From: Paraniabella ginsengisoli
GTDB lineage: Bacteria > Bacteroidota > Bacteroidia > Chitinophagales > Chitinophagaceae
Assembly (NCBI RefSeq): GCF_022513635.1
Contig: NZ_JAKWBL010000002.1
Span: forward strand, 434,001-498,000
DNA length: 64,000 bases
Direction: 5' to 3'
The notes below the pieces were generated by a model. The model searched no databases and was not told the origin of the DNA. It saw only the letters and a program-made list of their open reading frames with translations. How positions within the stretch are numbered: the stretch's first letter is position 1; each line of letters begins with the position of its first letter. A program made the translations under genes and the position numbers. This document shows positions 31,208 through 42,302 of the stretch, one piece after another.

Positions 31208-32041
31208 TTGTATATGCTATTAATAGCTATTACTGCTGCACTTTCGACATTTTTTGTTGGGGATACTAGTTTAAGTGTACAATCTACAGACAATTATAAA
31301 TTGGTTTGGTCGGATGAATTTAATAAACCAGGCAAAGTAGATACAACCGTATGGCAGTTTGAAAAAGGGTTTGTTCGTAATAATGAATTACAATGGTATC
31401 AGCAACAAAATGCCTGGTGTGAAAACGGAAAACTAATCATTGAAGCGCGTCGCGAAAAGTTACCCAATCCTGGTTATAAAGAAGGGAGTAATAACTACAG
31501 AGAAAGCCGGAAGGAGATCAACTATACTTCGGCAAGCGTTAACACACGAAAAACTAAAGCCTGGAAATATGGCCGTTTTGAGATACGTGCAAAAATTATT
31601 GCCCAGCCAGGCTTATGGCCCGCTATATGGACTTTAGGTCAAAAAGGCGAATGGCCTTCAAATGGAGAAATCGATATAATGGAATACTATAAAGGCGATA
31701 TTTTAGCGAATGTTGCAACCGGAACATCTGAAAGGTATAAAGCAAAATGGTTTACAACAAAAAAAGCATATACTTCTTTTAATGATCCTGATTGGGACAA
31801 GTCTTTTCATACCTGGCGGATGGACTGGGATGAACATTTTATTAAACTTTATATGGACGATATCTTGCTAAACGAAGTGTCATTAAATGAATTGAAAAAT
31901 CCGGATGGAAGTAATCCTTTTCGACAACCTCATTATTTGCTACTTAATTTAGCTATTGGTGGGGACAACGGTGGAGATCCGACTAATACAGCATTCCCCA
32001 ACAGATATGAAATAGATTATGTAAGGGTGTATCAGAAATAA
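31208..32041 (+). CDS. Glycoside hydrolase family 16 (beta-glucanase / laminarinase type)
   Basis: Intact 277 residues. N-terminal hydrophobic segment (YMLLIAITAALSTFFVGDTS) serves as signal or anchor. Jelly-roll core with the catalytic EIDIME motif (Glu154, Asp156, Glu159 in NGEIDIMEYY), WPAIWTLGQ and LLLNLAIGGDNGG near the end. The bulged EXDXXE motif is typical of bacterial laminarinases and lichenases, so beta-1,3-glucan is the likely substrate. The start is a TTG at 31208 in this call; an in-frame ATG follows directly. It lies 23 bases after the GH2 gene. Confidence 0.92.
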   Translation: MYMLLIAITAALSTFFVGDTSLSVQSTDNYKLVWSDEFNKPGKVDTTVWQFEKGFVRNNELQWYQQQNAWCENGKLIIEARREKLPNPGYKEGSNNYRESRKEINYTSASVNTRKTKAWKYGRFEIRAKIIAQPGLWPAIWTLGQKGEWPSNGEIDIMEYYKGDILANVATGTSERYKAKWFTTKKAYTSFNDPDWDKSFHTWRMDWDEHFIKLYMDDILLNEVSLNELKNPDGSNPFRQPHYLLLNLAIGGDNGGDPTNTAFPNRYEIDYVRVYQK

Positions 32042-32074
32042 AGAAGGATTAGTAAAGATTGAAATCATCTAAAC

Positions 32075-32431
32075 ATGAAACCATCAATTAAAATAAAACG
32101 GGCCTATGCAGATGTTTCGAATGATGATGGATACAGGGTATTGATAGACAGGCTCTGGCCGCGAGGCGTAACCAGGAAAGATCTTCAAATAAACCAATGG
32201 GCAAAAGATATTGCTCCGACTTCAACGTTGCGCAAATGGTTTGGCCATAAGCCGGAACGTTGGAAAGAATTTCAGAAAGATTATTTGAAAGAACTTAAAG
32301 TGAATAAAGCCGCAGATGAATTTGTTAAAAGCAATAAAGCACATGCGGTTATTACACTAATTTATGCCGCAAAAGATGAAAAGCATACTCATGCTTTAGT
32401 ATTACAGAATTTTCTGGAGCACAAGTTTTGA
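32075..32431 (+). CDS. DUF488 family protein
   Basis: Intact 118 residues, normal family length. Features are KRAYADVSNDDGYRVLIDRL, the invariant WPRGV, KDIAPTSTLRKWFGHKPERW, and VITLIYAAKDEKHTHALVLQ. The family is a small cytoplasmic Rossmann-like fold of unknown reaction, widespread and often near heme or stress genes. It lies 33 bases after the GH16 gene but shares no obvious function with it. Confidence 0.9.
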   Translation: MKPSIKIKRAYADVSNDDGYRVLIDRLWPRGVTRKDLQINQWAKDIAPTSTLRKWFGHKPERWKEFQKDYLKELKVNKAADEFVKSNKAHAVITLIYAAKDEKHTHALVLQNFLEHKF

Positions 32432-32543
32432 ATCGGGTTATTTTTCCTACCATATTGTATGATTTGTATTTCTCTTTATGCAATAACTTGTAACTGTTAT
32501 ACATTACATTCAAATTCCTTTTCTTTGAAGAAGAAAAATAAAG

Positions 32544-34039
32544 ATGATCGTCATGAAAAAATTGATAAACTGGGTCTGTTGCCTGTATTTGCTAACAAGT
32601 AATGTATATGCTCAGAAAATTACACCTGTTATACCTGGAGACTTTCCAGATCCTTCTATAATCAGACAAGATAAAAAGTATTTTGCAATCGGTACATCAT
32701 CTGAGTGGGCACCACATTTTCCTATTTTTTCGTCAACCGATTTACGCAATTGGAAACAATCTGGTTATCTATTCAATAAAGCACCAGAATGGACGTCTTC
32801 TTCTTTTTGGGCGCCGGAATATTTTTATCATAACAATACTTATTTTATTTATTATACGGCAAGGCGTAAATCGGATAATATATCCTGTATTGGCGTCGCC
32901 ACCTCAAAATATCCCGACAAAGAGTTTACGGATCATGGAATTATTATTGAAACTGGAAAGGAAGCAATCGATGCTTTTGTTTTCGATGATAACGGGCAGC
33001 TCTACATAAGCTGGAAAGCTTATGGCTTAGATAAAAGGCCGATTGAATTGCTATCGTCTAAGTTATCTGCAGATGGATTAAAATTAGAAGGTGAACCATT
33101 CATGCTTTTGAAAGATACTAAAGGTGTTGGAATTGAAGGGCAAAGTATTTTGAAGAAGGACGACTATTATTACCTTTTCTATTCGGCAGGTGCATGCTGT
33201 GGTATGCGGTGCGATTATAATGTGCGAATCGCAAGATCAAAAACTATTCACGGAACTTATGAAGAGTATGCGGAAAATCCTGTGTTGCAGGGTAATGCTG
33301 CATGGAAATGTACAGGGCATGGCACTTTTGTAAAAGCACCTGATGATACTTACTATTATTTATACCACGCATATAACCGAGCTTCTATGGTTCGTACAGG
33401 CCGCCAGGGAATGTTAGCCCAACTCAGCTGGAGGGAAAAAACCAATGGCCTGTTTTCAAGGAGTTATCGGGTAATTCATATCCAACAGGTGTTACTGATA
33501 ATTTTTTTGGAAAAACACCAGCGCTTCATTGGCAGTGGGATTTCCGTAATGCCTCTCCAAATGTAAAGCAAGATAATGGCAAGTTACTGCTGTCTGGTAC
33601 TACTAACGCCGATAATAAAACCGGTATCGCGCTAACCCTTCGCCCCGCATTGCCGTATTACGAAATGCAGGTTACTGTTGTAAATGAAAATAATGCTGTA
33701 AAAGGATTGACTGTATACGGAGACGTAAAAATGGCTGTAGGTTTGGGTGTTACAAATAATAATATTGAGTATTGGTATGTAAAAGATGGTAAACGCGAAG
33801 TGCTTGCATCTTCGTTAATTAGGCAGGGTCCGGTACAGCTAAAAATGGCTGTGAGTGAGGATTTGCAAGTATCCTATAAACAAGGATCAAATAAATGGCA
33901 GACACTAACCCCGAATAAAGAAATTTCTTTTGATGCATTATCACCATGGGATAGAAGTTCAAGAATGGGGCTGCATTTTTTGGGTAATCCGGAAGAACAA
34001 GCCGTCTTTAAAGAGTTTAAATTGATCTACCAGCAGTAA
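32544..34039 (+). CDS. Glycoside hydrolase family 43 (one frame shift)
   Basis: About 497 residues: signal peptide (KLINWCCLYLLTSNVYAQ region), five-bladed beta-propeller with the catalytic Asp in PGDFPDPSII, the pKa Asp in DAFVFDDNGQLYISW and the general acid Glu in GIEGQSIL, then a C-terminal beta-sandwich (NVKQDNGKLLLSGTTNADNK ... LGVTNNNIEYWYVKDG). Restoring one C near 33449 joins the halves as NGPVFKELSGNSYPTGV. Members cleave alpha-L-arabinofuranosides, beta-xylosides or related linkages. The 3' end overlaps the convergent GlxA-type regulator by 23 bases. Confidence 0.9.
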
Positions 34040-35043
34040 TAAATTGGTGTCTGGATACAATCGGGAAAGAGCAACATCTAAAGAGCAGTTTATTTTTGTA
34101 TTCCAACGGGGACAATCCTGTTATTTTTCTAAAGACTTCTCTAAAGGCTTTTATATCTGAATAACCTACTTCATACATTACTTCGTTTATATGTTTGCGT
34201 GTAGTTTCAAATGCTTTTTTAGCCGATTCTATTTTGACTCTTTGTAAATATTCGACCGGTGTATTGTTAGTGGCTTTAATAAATCTTCGGTCAAAATTCC
34301 TTCTTCCCACAGCCAACTTTTTTGAAAGTTCTTCAAAGGATATCTTCTCATCAAAGTTCTTTTCAATGTAGGTTTGTGCTTTTTTACTACTTCGTCTTGA
34401 TGTTCTTTCTGTCCTCTGAAAATGATAAATTCAGACTGGCGTTCCCTGTCCATCTCAATCTGAAATACTTTTGAACAATAAATAGAAGTCTGTCTGTCAA
34501 AATACTTTTCAACCAAATAAAGTACCAGGTTTAAAAAAGAATAAGCACCACCATTAGTGTAAATTCCGCCTTCATCAGTTATCAATCTGTCAGCTTCTAC
34601 TTTTATTTTTGGAAACATGTTTTTTAAGGTATCTGCAAATCCCCAATGTGTAGAGCAGGATTTGCCATTTAATAAACCCGTTGCAGCAAGCAAAAAAGCA
34701 CCGGTACACATGCTGGCAATCTCTGACCCGTTTTTGTATTGATCTTTGATCCATTCAATCAAGGCCTCGTTTTTATTGACCGCTTTTTGATAATTATGAT
34801 TTAATGATGGGATAATTATAAGGTTCGTTTTAGCGATTGAGTCAATATGAATATGAGGTTGTACACTAAATAAACCATCATGAAAATCTACTTTTTTGAA
34901 ATGCCAGCTAGCTCTATTTTAAAGATTTCTCTATTACCTTTTTCTTTCCAATGCGCATACGCTCTTGTAAGGATTTTATACGCGCCTACTATACTGCTTA
35001 GGTTATTTTGGCCATCGGGAACAAGAATAGTAATGTGTTTCAT
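34017..35043 (-). CDS. GlxA-type AraC-family regulator with DJ-1/PfpI domain (two frame shifts)
   Basis: About 340 residues. N-terminal DJ-1/PfpI domain: KHITILVPDGQNNLSSIVGA, nucleophile-elbow-like SMCTGAFLLAATGLLNGK and THWGFADTLKNMFP. C-terminal AraC helix-turn-helix pair: SFEELSKKLAVGRRNFDRRF and EVMYEVGYSDIKAFREVFRK. Adding one A near 34891 (ISKKVDFHDGLF) and one A near 34380 (VKKAQTYIEKNF) joins the parts, with the start at 35043. Such regulators sense small molecules and control catabolic genes. It is antisense to the end of GH43 and separates the GH genes from the SRPBCC/sialidase part. Confidence 0.88.
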
Positions 35044-35253
35044 TCGAGTATTTTTAAGTATACAGCTATGCTGTTATTTTTTTGTATGAAATATTGATAG
35101 AAGTATTTCATTTTTTCTTTTACAAAGATAAAAAATAGTGTTGTCCAAATGCACCCGTAGTAAAGTCTGTTTTACACCCTGTGTTCATGAAAATTCATCT
35201 ATAATTTTGACTAAAGCGTTTCAGCACTTTATTCAATTTTTAAAATTTTAATT

Positions 35254-36179
35254 ATGACAAATCAGCATTTTACAACAAGCTTTTTAGTTAAGGCAACAGC
35301 TCAGCAAGTCTTTGATGCCATTAATAATGTTCGGGGTTGGTGGTCAGAAAATATAGAAGGCCCAACAGATAAGCTAAATACACAATTTGATTACCATTAC
35401 CAAGACGTGCATCGAGCCAGCATTAAAGTGGTAGAATTTGTGCCGGGTAAAAGAGTTGCTTGGCATGTAGTTGATAATTATTTTAAGTTTACAGTTGATA
35501 AAAGTGAGTGGACAGGAACTGATATCATTTTTGAAATTTCAGAGAAAGATGGCCAGACACATTTGGTATTTACACATCGTGGCCTGGTACCCTCATACGA
35601 ATGTTATAATGTTTGTCATGATGCATGGACGCATTATATACAAGATAGTCTAAAAGGTCTTATCCTTAATGGTGAGGGGAAGGCAACACCAAAAGATGAT
35701 AATAAATATGACGATTCAAATGAGGCAGAGAAATCAACTAATCAAACCTCTACAAAAAGTATTTTTCACAGGTTGCTTATTAAGGCTCCCGTAGAAAAAG
35801 TTTACAATGCACTAACAACACACAGGGGTTGGCAGGATGGTGGACTCCGGATACAAAAGCAAAACCGGAAGTTGACAGTATTGCAAGGTTTGGTTTTGAA
35901 GCAGATTATTTTAAGGAAATGAAGATAACAGCACTTAAGCCGTATAGTCGTGTGGAATGGATCTGCATGAAAGGCTATCCGGACTGGATAAATACTACAT
36001 TGACTTTTGAGTTAGAGCCTCATCAAAAAGGTTGTGTGCTACTGTTTCATCATGATGGATGGGCAAATTACACACCTGAGTTTGCGTCTTGTAGTTATGA
36101 CTGGGCCATGTTTTTCAGAAGTTTAAAATTTCTTTGTGAAACTGGTAAAGGCCATCCTTATCCGGACTATAATAAATGA
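35254..36179 (+). CDS. Double SRPBCC (AHSA1/START-like) protein (one frame shift)
   Basis: About 308 residues made of two SRPBCC domains: residues 1-140 (FLVKATAQQVFDAINNVRGW ... LVFTHRGLVPSYECYNVCHD) and about 168-308 (LIKAPVEKVYNALTTHRGLA ... LLFHHDGWANYTPEF). Restoring one base near 35838 reads THRGLAGWWTPDTKAKPEVD. Each domain repeats the W-x-S/T-E-Phe pattern with a C-terminal SYDWAMFFRSL helix. The fold makes a hydrophobic ligand pocket; no ligand or reaction can be named. Internal duplication in one chain is uncommon and may reflect a fused pair. Confidence 0.85.
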
Positions 36180-36306
36180 TCGCTTTTGAAACAGGAATGA
36201 GCTTCTCAATAAGTTTTTGCAAGAAATCATACCTTTATTTTTTGCATTATAAAGTGTATTATTAACTATGTTTGCTCTTGTCATACGATTCAAATATAGT
36301 TGTCAA

Positions 36307-37475
36307 ATGAAAGAAATAAAAAGAAGCTTATTGGTGTTGAGTTTGATGTTTGCCTTTGGTATTTTTTTGTCAAAAGGACAGACTAGTAACGCAAAGGTTA
36401 CAAAAGCACATCGTGCTGGCATCGTTTTAGAAGAGTTTGTTTATACAAAAGCCGATTTTCCGCAATGCCATTCAGCAACCATTTTGGAAATTGAAAATGG
36501 TGAATTGTTATGTGCTTTTTTGGTGGTACCCGCGAGCGCCATCCTGATGTTGAAATCAAACTCAGCCGTAAAAAAGCTGATGGCAATTGGACTGCACCAA
36601 TAAGCATAGCAGATGGTGTTCAGCCTGATGGAAGCAGGCAACCTACCTGGAACCCGGTTCTGTTTCAGCCCAAAAATGGTGATATAATGCTCTTCTACAA
36701 AGTAGGCCCTAATCCCAGAGATTGGTGGGGCGAAGTTAAAACATCACAAGATGGTGGAAAAACCTGGAGCGCAGCAAAACGTTTAACTAATAATATTGTC
36801 GGCCCAATTAAGAATAAACCTATACAACTAAATAATGGAACAATTCTGTCCGGATCAAGTACTGAAAAAAATGGCTGGCGTTGTCATATAGAACGCAGCA
36901 CGGACGGTGGGAAAAGCTGGAGTTTTATAGGTCCTATTAACGATGGTAAAAAGGTTGGTGCTATTCAACCGACTTTACTTACGCATGCTGATGGCAGCAT
37001 TCAGCTTTTAGCCAGAACAAGATATGACGAAGCGGGTTATATAGCCGAAAGCTGGTCTACCGATGGTGGTCTTCATTGGTCTGAAATGAAAGCCAGTAAG
37101 CTTCCTAATAATAATTCGGGAATTGATGCTGTAACGTTAAAAGATGGACGACAGCTTTTGATATATAATCATTCCACCCGCACACAAGCTGGAATGGGAC
37201 ATAAAGGGAGAGGAGTGCTGAATGTTGCTATAAGTAAAGATGGAAAAAAATGGGATGCCGCATTGGTGTTGGATTACATTGATCAACCAGAGATGCAGTT
37301 TTCGTATCCGGCGGTTATTCAAAGCTCGGATGGTTTAGTACATATTGTTTATACCTGGCATAGGAAAAGAGTAAAGCATGTTGTGATAGATCCTCAAAAG
37401 TTAGAAACTTTTCCTATTGAAAATGGTAAATGGCCTTTTGATAAAATTCCGCTTGTTAAAAGCACCGAGCAATAA
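36307..37475 (+). CDS. Sialidase-like BNR-repeat protein (one frame shift)
   Basis: About 390 residues. Signal peptide KRSLLVLSLMFAFGIFLSKGQ. Six-bladed propeller with Asp-box repeats SxDGGKTW: SQDGGKTWSA, STDGGKSWSF, STDGGLHWSE, SKDGKKWD. Adding one T near 36518 reads LLCAFFGGTRERHPDVEIKL, with the Arg of the carboxylate-binding triad region. Bacteroidota members are often annotated exo-alpha-sialidase but many act on other acidic or rhamnosyl sugars, so specificity is open. It lies 45 bases ahead of the sugar porter and likely feeds it. Confidence 0.88.
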
Positions 37476-37519
37476 GACGAACTCGTGTTGATTTATAGCA
37501 CCTTTAAACCTTATAGAAA

Positions 37520-38904
37520 ATGCAATCACAAAGATTGGAAGAAGTTGAAAGTAAACCGAAAAGTAATTTATTCGGCATTTCCTTAATAGCAGCTTTAGCA
37601 GGATTTATTTTTGGATTTGATACCGTTGTTATTTCCGGCGCCAATCTTCCTATAAAAGAATTATGGAATACATCGCCCTGGTTCCATGGTCTTTTTATTA
37701 TGTCAATGGCATTATGGGGAACAGTAATAGGTTCGATTTTTGGAGGTATTCCCACTCAAAAGTATGGCAGGAAAAAAGTATTATTATGGATAGGCGTTCT
37801 GTTTTCTGTTTCAGCTATTGGAACAGCAATAGCGCAGGATCCTTACACATTTTCTTTTTTCCGGTTTATTGGTGGTCTTGGCATTGGTGTATCTTCTGTT
37901 GCGGCACCAACCTACATTTCAGAGATATCAACTGCTAAAACCAGAGGAAGGTTAGGAGCAATGTACCAGTTCAATATTGTTTTTGGAATATTGATAGCTT
38001 TTCTCTCCAACTATTTTTTGCAAGGCTTTGACGGGCAAAATGATTGGCGCTGGATGTTGGGTGTAATGGCAATTCCTTCCATATTATATACTATAATGGT
38101 ATTGAGTATTCCGGAAAGTCCGCGATGGATCCTTTCAGTCAAAAATAATAGGGCAGAAGCAAAACGTATTATGTTGCGCTTAGGTGTTGAAGATCCTGAT
38201 GCTTATATTTCAACCATTTTGGAGTCCGATAACAAGCAGGACAGCACTCCTAAAAGTTCAGGAATTTTTACTTCAAGATACCGGGTTGTTTTGTGGCTTG
38301 CTTTTTTGTTGCTTTCTTTAATCAATGGAGCGGGATCAATTTTATTTTATATTATGCTCCGGAAATATTAGAACGCGCTGGATTAGCTGCTAAAGATTCT
38401 TTAGGAAATTCGATTCTTATCGGGTTTACCAACCTCATTTTTACATTTGTTGGTTTGTATCTTATAGATCGTTTAGGACGAAAAACACTTTTGTTAATCG
38501 GCTCTGTCGGTTACATAATTAGCCTCGCCATGGTTGCATGGGCTTTTTACACGGGTGCTGGAGCTACTTTTTTACTTTTCTTTCTTATGTTATTTATTGC
38601 CTCGCATGCAATTGGGCAGGGCGCAGTAATATGGGTGTTCATCTCTGAAATATTCCCAACTAAAACGCGTGCAGCAGGACAGTCCTTTGGAGCCAGTATT
38701 CACTGGATATTTGCCGCTATTATCACGTTGATAACTCCTGTTTTTTTAGACAGTGAAAGCGGTATTTTTAAAGATAATCCATGGCCTATATTTTCATTCT
38801 TCGCATTTATGATGGCGCTTCAGCTGGTTTGGGTATTACTGAAAGTTCCTGAAACAAAAGGAGCCTCGTTGGAAGATATAGAAAGTAAACTGATCAAAAA
38901 TTAA
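37520..38904 (+). CDS. MFS sugar porter (XylE/GLUT-like; one frame shift)
   Basis: About 461 residues, twelve hydrophobic helices. Sugar porter signatures: GFIFGFDTVVISGA in helix 1, GRKKVLLWIGVLF, RFIGGLGIGVSS, PESPRWILSV, LYLIDRLGRKTLLLIGS, and PETKGASLEDIE at the C-terminus. One base missing near 38318 joins the parts as FFNQWSGINFILYYAPEILERAG. It is a proton-coupled or facilitative monosaccharide importer, here between a sialidase-like hydrolase and a LacI regulator, so it probably takes up the released sugar. A terminator follows. Confidence 0.9.
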
Positions 38905-38964
38905 GGAGGGGATAACATTTCTTATAAACAGATTTTGGAGATAAAATGCTCTTTTAGAAAAAAT

Positions 38965-38998
38965 ACGAGGTTAACATAAGGTTACCTCGTTTTTTTTC
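38965..38998 (+). terminator. Rho-independent terminator after the sugar porter
   Basis: ACGAGGT and ACCTCGT arms (within 38965-38990) form a strong stem, extended by TAAC/GTTA with one bulge, followed by eight or more T. It is about 60 bases after the porter stop and insulates the LacI gene. Confidence 0.75.
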
Positions 38999-39040
38999 TA
39001 CCTTTAAAACATCTTAGTTGTTTTTCTAAGCATCTGTGTT

Positions 39041-40056
39041 ATGAGCGATATCCCTACTATTAAAGAAATTGCAAAAAGACTTAATGTTTCTGTTTCCACT
39101 GTTTCAAGAGCTTTAAATGATCACCCAAGGATTGGCTTAAAAACAAAACAAGCTATTCAAAACCTTGCGAAAGAGTTGAATTATGAACCTAACCCAAAGG
39201 CTATTTTTTTTAAACAAAAAAAGAGTTTTGTAATAGGAGTAATACTTCCGCTTATTTCAGAGGACTTTTTTCGAAAAGCATTAGTGGTATTGAAGACGTA
39301 GCTATGGAGCATGGTTACACCATTTTATTTGGCCAAAGCCACGACAGTATTGAAAAAGAGAAAACCGTAATCGACGCAATGATAAAGCAACGCATCGATG
39401 GCTTGCTTATATCGCTTTCTAAGGAGACCAATAAATATGATCACCTGGTGTCACTTGATAAATACAATATTCCTATCGTTTACTTCGATAGGGTGCCCCC
39501 GTTTGAGAAAGCAAGCAAAGTATATTGTAGTGTTTACAAAGGAACAGAGCAAATGATTGAATGGCTTTTCAGGCAAGGCCGCAAACGAATAGCCTTTATT
39601 AATGGGCCTGATGAAATTGCTGCCAGTAAGGACCGCTTAAAAGGCTATATGGATGGTGTGTCTAAGAAGAAGCTTAAGATAGATATGCAAATGGTTGAGA
39701 AAACGGATCTGTCTGAAGAAGGTACACAAATGGCTTTGAACAAGTTGTTGAATTTGAAGAAGCCACCGGATGCTATCATAAGTTTTAACGACTATGTACA
39801 TCTGGATGCCGTAAAATATGCGCTGCAAAAAGGTGTTAATGTAAACGAAGATATTCTTTTTGCCAGCTATGCTAACATTTCAGCTAACAAACATGCTGCC
39901 CATCCACCCGCTGTGTCTTTGGACCAGTTTCCATATCAGCAAGGGCAGCTTGCTATGAATATGCTTATTAATATTCTGGACAAAAAACAGTCAGGTGAAA
40001 TCAATGATAACCCTTTCGAAAAGATAGAAGTGCCGATAACGCTTGTATATAGTTGA
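39041..40056 (+). CDS. LacI-family transcriptional regulator (one frame shift)
   Basis: About 338 residues. N-terminal LacI helix-turn-helix TIKEIAKRLNVSVSTVSRAL followed by NYEPNPKA hinge, then a periplasmic-binding-protein-like sensor domain (IGVILPLISEDFF ... FGQSHDSIEKEKTV ... IDGLLISLSKET ... FINGPDEIAASKDRL ... DAIISFNDYVHLDAVKYA). Adding one T near 39271 reads EDFFSKSISGIEDVAMEHGY. It probably senses a sugar or sugar phosphate of the neighbouring catabolic genes. TACCTTTA at 38999-39006 could be its -7 element, but a -33 TTTG is not clear. Confidence 0.9.
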
Positions 40057-40132
40057 TAAAAAGTTATACAATCGTTTGCGCAATTTTACAAGCTGAGTAT
40101 ATTCTACCTTTATTCGAAATGTAAATTGCAAA

Positions 40133-41178
40133 ATGGATTTTATGCACAATGTGCTTGCCCACTATGGTTTTGAGAAAAGTAGCTATACCGTTGAGAAATT
40201 TGGAAGTGGCCTTATTAATGACACTTGCCTGGTAAAGAACGGAAAAGGAAAATATATTCTACAAAGAGTAAACGACAAAGTATTTGTCGATCCGTTTCTC
40301 ATTGCTGATAATATAGAAAAAATAGAAGCCTATTTAGCAGAAACTAAAAGTGATTACTTCTTTACTACGCCCCATTATACATTGAAAGGCGAATCGATGG
40401 TGAAAACGGAAGATGGCTTTTACAGGGTATTCCCATTTGTAAAAGATAGCCATACCATCGACGTTGTTCAAACACCCGAGCAAGCATTTGAAGCTGCAAG
40501 CAGTTTGGTAAGTTTACTAAAGTATTATCGGGGATTGATATAGCTAAGCTGAATATTACTCTGCCGAATTTTCATGATCTGGCTTTGCGTTATAAACAGT
40601 TTCTTGAATCGCTTGAAAAAGGAAATGAGGAACGGCAGCAAGAAGTTGCTGATCTTATTAAACAACTAAAAAGTCATTCAGCTATTGTTGATGTTTATAA
40701 TAAAATAAAGAATAGCAACGAATTTAAATTAAGAGTTACTCATCATGATACAAAAATCAGTAACGTTCTTTTTGATAAAGATAATTTGGGTGCTTGTGTT
40801 ATTGACCTTGATACAGTAATGCCAGGATATTTTATAAGTGATGTTGGGGATATGATGCGTACTTATTTATGTCCAGTTAGTGAAGAGGAAGATGATTTTA
40901 GCAAGATCGAAATTAGGGATGAGTTTTATTTTGCTATTGTGAAAGGCTATAAAACTTTTATGGAAAGTGAGTTGACAGAAACTGAAAAAGAGTATTTTTT
41001 CTATTCAGGAAAATTTATGATTTATATGCAAGCTTTACGCTTTTTGACAGATTATATCAATAACGATGTTTACTACGGTGCAAAATATCCCAAGCATAAT
41101 TTAGTACGGGCAGCTAATCAGGTAACGTTATTAAACAGGCTTATAGAAAAGGAGGAGAAACTTTGTGATTTTGCATAA
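40133..41178 (+). CDS. Aminoglycoside-phosphotransferase-fold sugar kinase (N-acetylhexosamine 1-kinase-like; one frame shift)
   Basis: About 348 residues. Phosphotransferase family: VEKFGSGLINDTCLVKNGKGKYILQRVN (N-lobe), HHDTKISNVLFD catalytic loop with HxDxxxxN, and CVIDLDTVMPGYFISDVGDM metal-binding DxD. Restoring one base near 40500 reads QFGKFTKVLSGIDIAKLNIT. The closest named role is NahK, which phosphorylates N-acetylhexosamines at C1, and this fits a locus with a sialidase-like hydrolase and porter, but substrate is inferred. Choline or homoserine kinases have the same fold. Confidence 0.8.
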
Positions 41179-41205
41179 ATAAGGCAACAAAAATGTTTTC
41201 GGCTT

Positions 41206-41237
41206 TTTGATAATTAAAAGAAATTCCTTTACATTTG
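41206..41237 (+). promoter_or_regulatory. Bacteroidota-type promoter of tRNA-Pro
   Basis: TTTG at 41206-41209, a 20-base spacer and TACATTTG at 41230-41237 match the -33 / -7 (TAnnTTTG) consensus of Bacteroidota sigma factor. It lies 26 bases upstream of the tRNA gene. Confidence 0.7.
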
Positions 41238-41263
41238 CAACCCATTAGCTAAAGCAGCTAGCA

Positions 41264-41337
41264 CGGGAAGTAGCGCAGGCCGGTAGCGCACCTGGTTTGG
41301 GACCAGGGGGTCGCAGGTTCGAATCCTGTCTTCCCGA
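41264..41337 (+). tRNA. tRNA-Pro (UGG)
   Basis: Cloverleaf is complete: acceptor CGGGAAG / CTTCCCG, D arm with GGTAGCGC, anticodon stem CCTGG / CCAGG around TTTGGGA with anticodon TGG at 41298-41300, and T arm GCAGG TTCGAAT CCTGT. No CCA is encoded. A promoter precedes it and a terminator follows. Confidence 0.96.
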
Positions 41338-41361
41338 CTTTTAAAGAAATCAAATTCTTTC

Positions 41362-41398
41362 AATCCTTGTAATTTTATTGATTTACAAGGATTTTTTT
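41362..41398 (+). terminator. Rho-independent terminator of tRNA-Pro
   Basis: AATCCTTGTAA (41362-41372) and TTACAAGGATT (41383-41393) form an 11-bp stem with a 10-base loop, followed by a T run. Confidence 0.8.
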
Positions 41399-41880
41399 GC
41401 CATGTATATCAACATGGCAGGTCTTGAGAAAAGCTTAACCGGAAAAGAGAAATGATAGTGACTGCCCTTCTTTCTAAAGTGAAACTCAGCTTAGATTAGG
41501 TAGTTAGTAGCCTGACGGAGTAAAGATCTCAGGTAGTTTTACTTTAAAAACCACAGAGGTATCTCCGCGCTTTTATGATACAATTATGTTCTACATGTAT
41601 TATAGGAAATAAATTCTCTATCACTTTTTACATACTCACTATCTTGATTCAGATTCGGGTACAAATATGAGCCAGGAAACTGCCGATCAGTAGGCCAATC
41701 GGATATTTAAATGGTTGACTCAATAATTATCTTATTTCCCCTCTAACTTTACTTCACCCATGAACCTGATACATCAGTCAATGATTAATAATGCATCAAT
41801 AGCTATAAACAGTTACTGTGATTATTATTGTCATTAATAGTATCCCCATCTCATGAGGCCATAAGATATTAATGATATTA

Positions 41881-41904
41881 AACCGCCTCCGAGGCGGTTT
41901 TTTT
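41881..41904 (+). terminator. Orphan strong terminator
   Basis: AACCGCCT (41881-41888) and AGGCGGTT (41892-41899) form a perfect 8-bp GC-rich stem with a 3-base loop and a T tail. There is no gene on the + strand for about 540 bases upstream, so it may end an unrecognised small RNA or a lost gene. Confidence 0.7.
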
Positions 41905-42024
41905 ATGTCCATCAATTATAGTGAAATGAAAAACCGGAATGTAATGAATTAAACGAGTTAATAAGTGTGATGAGTAAGTCTGACAAAAGATCGCTCTCCA
42001 TGCGACTGGGTGATAGTAAGATGC

Positions 42025-42195
42025 TCAGTTTATTTCAATGCCGTGCTTTTCACAGTGTGTAATGTAAATGATCAGCAATGAGTTTTAAGGGCTGCAAAAG
42101 ATAACCAGGGAAGTCCGTCCTTATGAATGAGGTAATCATATACCTTTTTTGATGGTACAAGATCTTGATACAAAGATTATCATTCTCAAAATCGA
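42025..42195 (-). pseudogene. Reading-frame remnant
   Basis: The - strand reads VIDFENDNLCIKILYHQKRY, MITSFIRTDFPGYLLQPLK, LIADH, then after a one-base shift ITHCEKHGIEIN and a TGA at 42025. The composition is protein-like but no start codon or upstream half is present. No family recognised. Confidence 0.35.
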
Positions 42196-42302
42196 TTACA
42201 CTATAAAGTTGTTAATCGCTAATTTTACCACCCCATATTAATTTCTGTTTTGTTGATATAATCCCTTCGCCATACATTGGCAGGCACATTAATTCGTAAA
42301 TC

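Larger units (their letters stand above)
41399..42302. other. Gene-poor region after tRNA-Pro (about 900 bp)
   Basis: No intact gene. It contains an orphan + strand terminator at 41881-41904 and a fragment of a reading frame on the - strand at 42025-42195. No copy of the tRNA 3' end, which would mark an integration site, was noticed here or further right. Confidence 0.6.

Noticed and set aside
36230..40112. TACCTTTA motifs upstream of several carbohydrate genes as promoters
   Set aside because: Resemble the -7 element, but TTTG at the right distance was lacking, so not reported as promoters.
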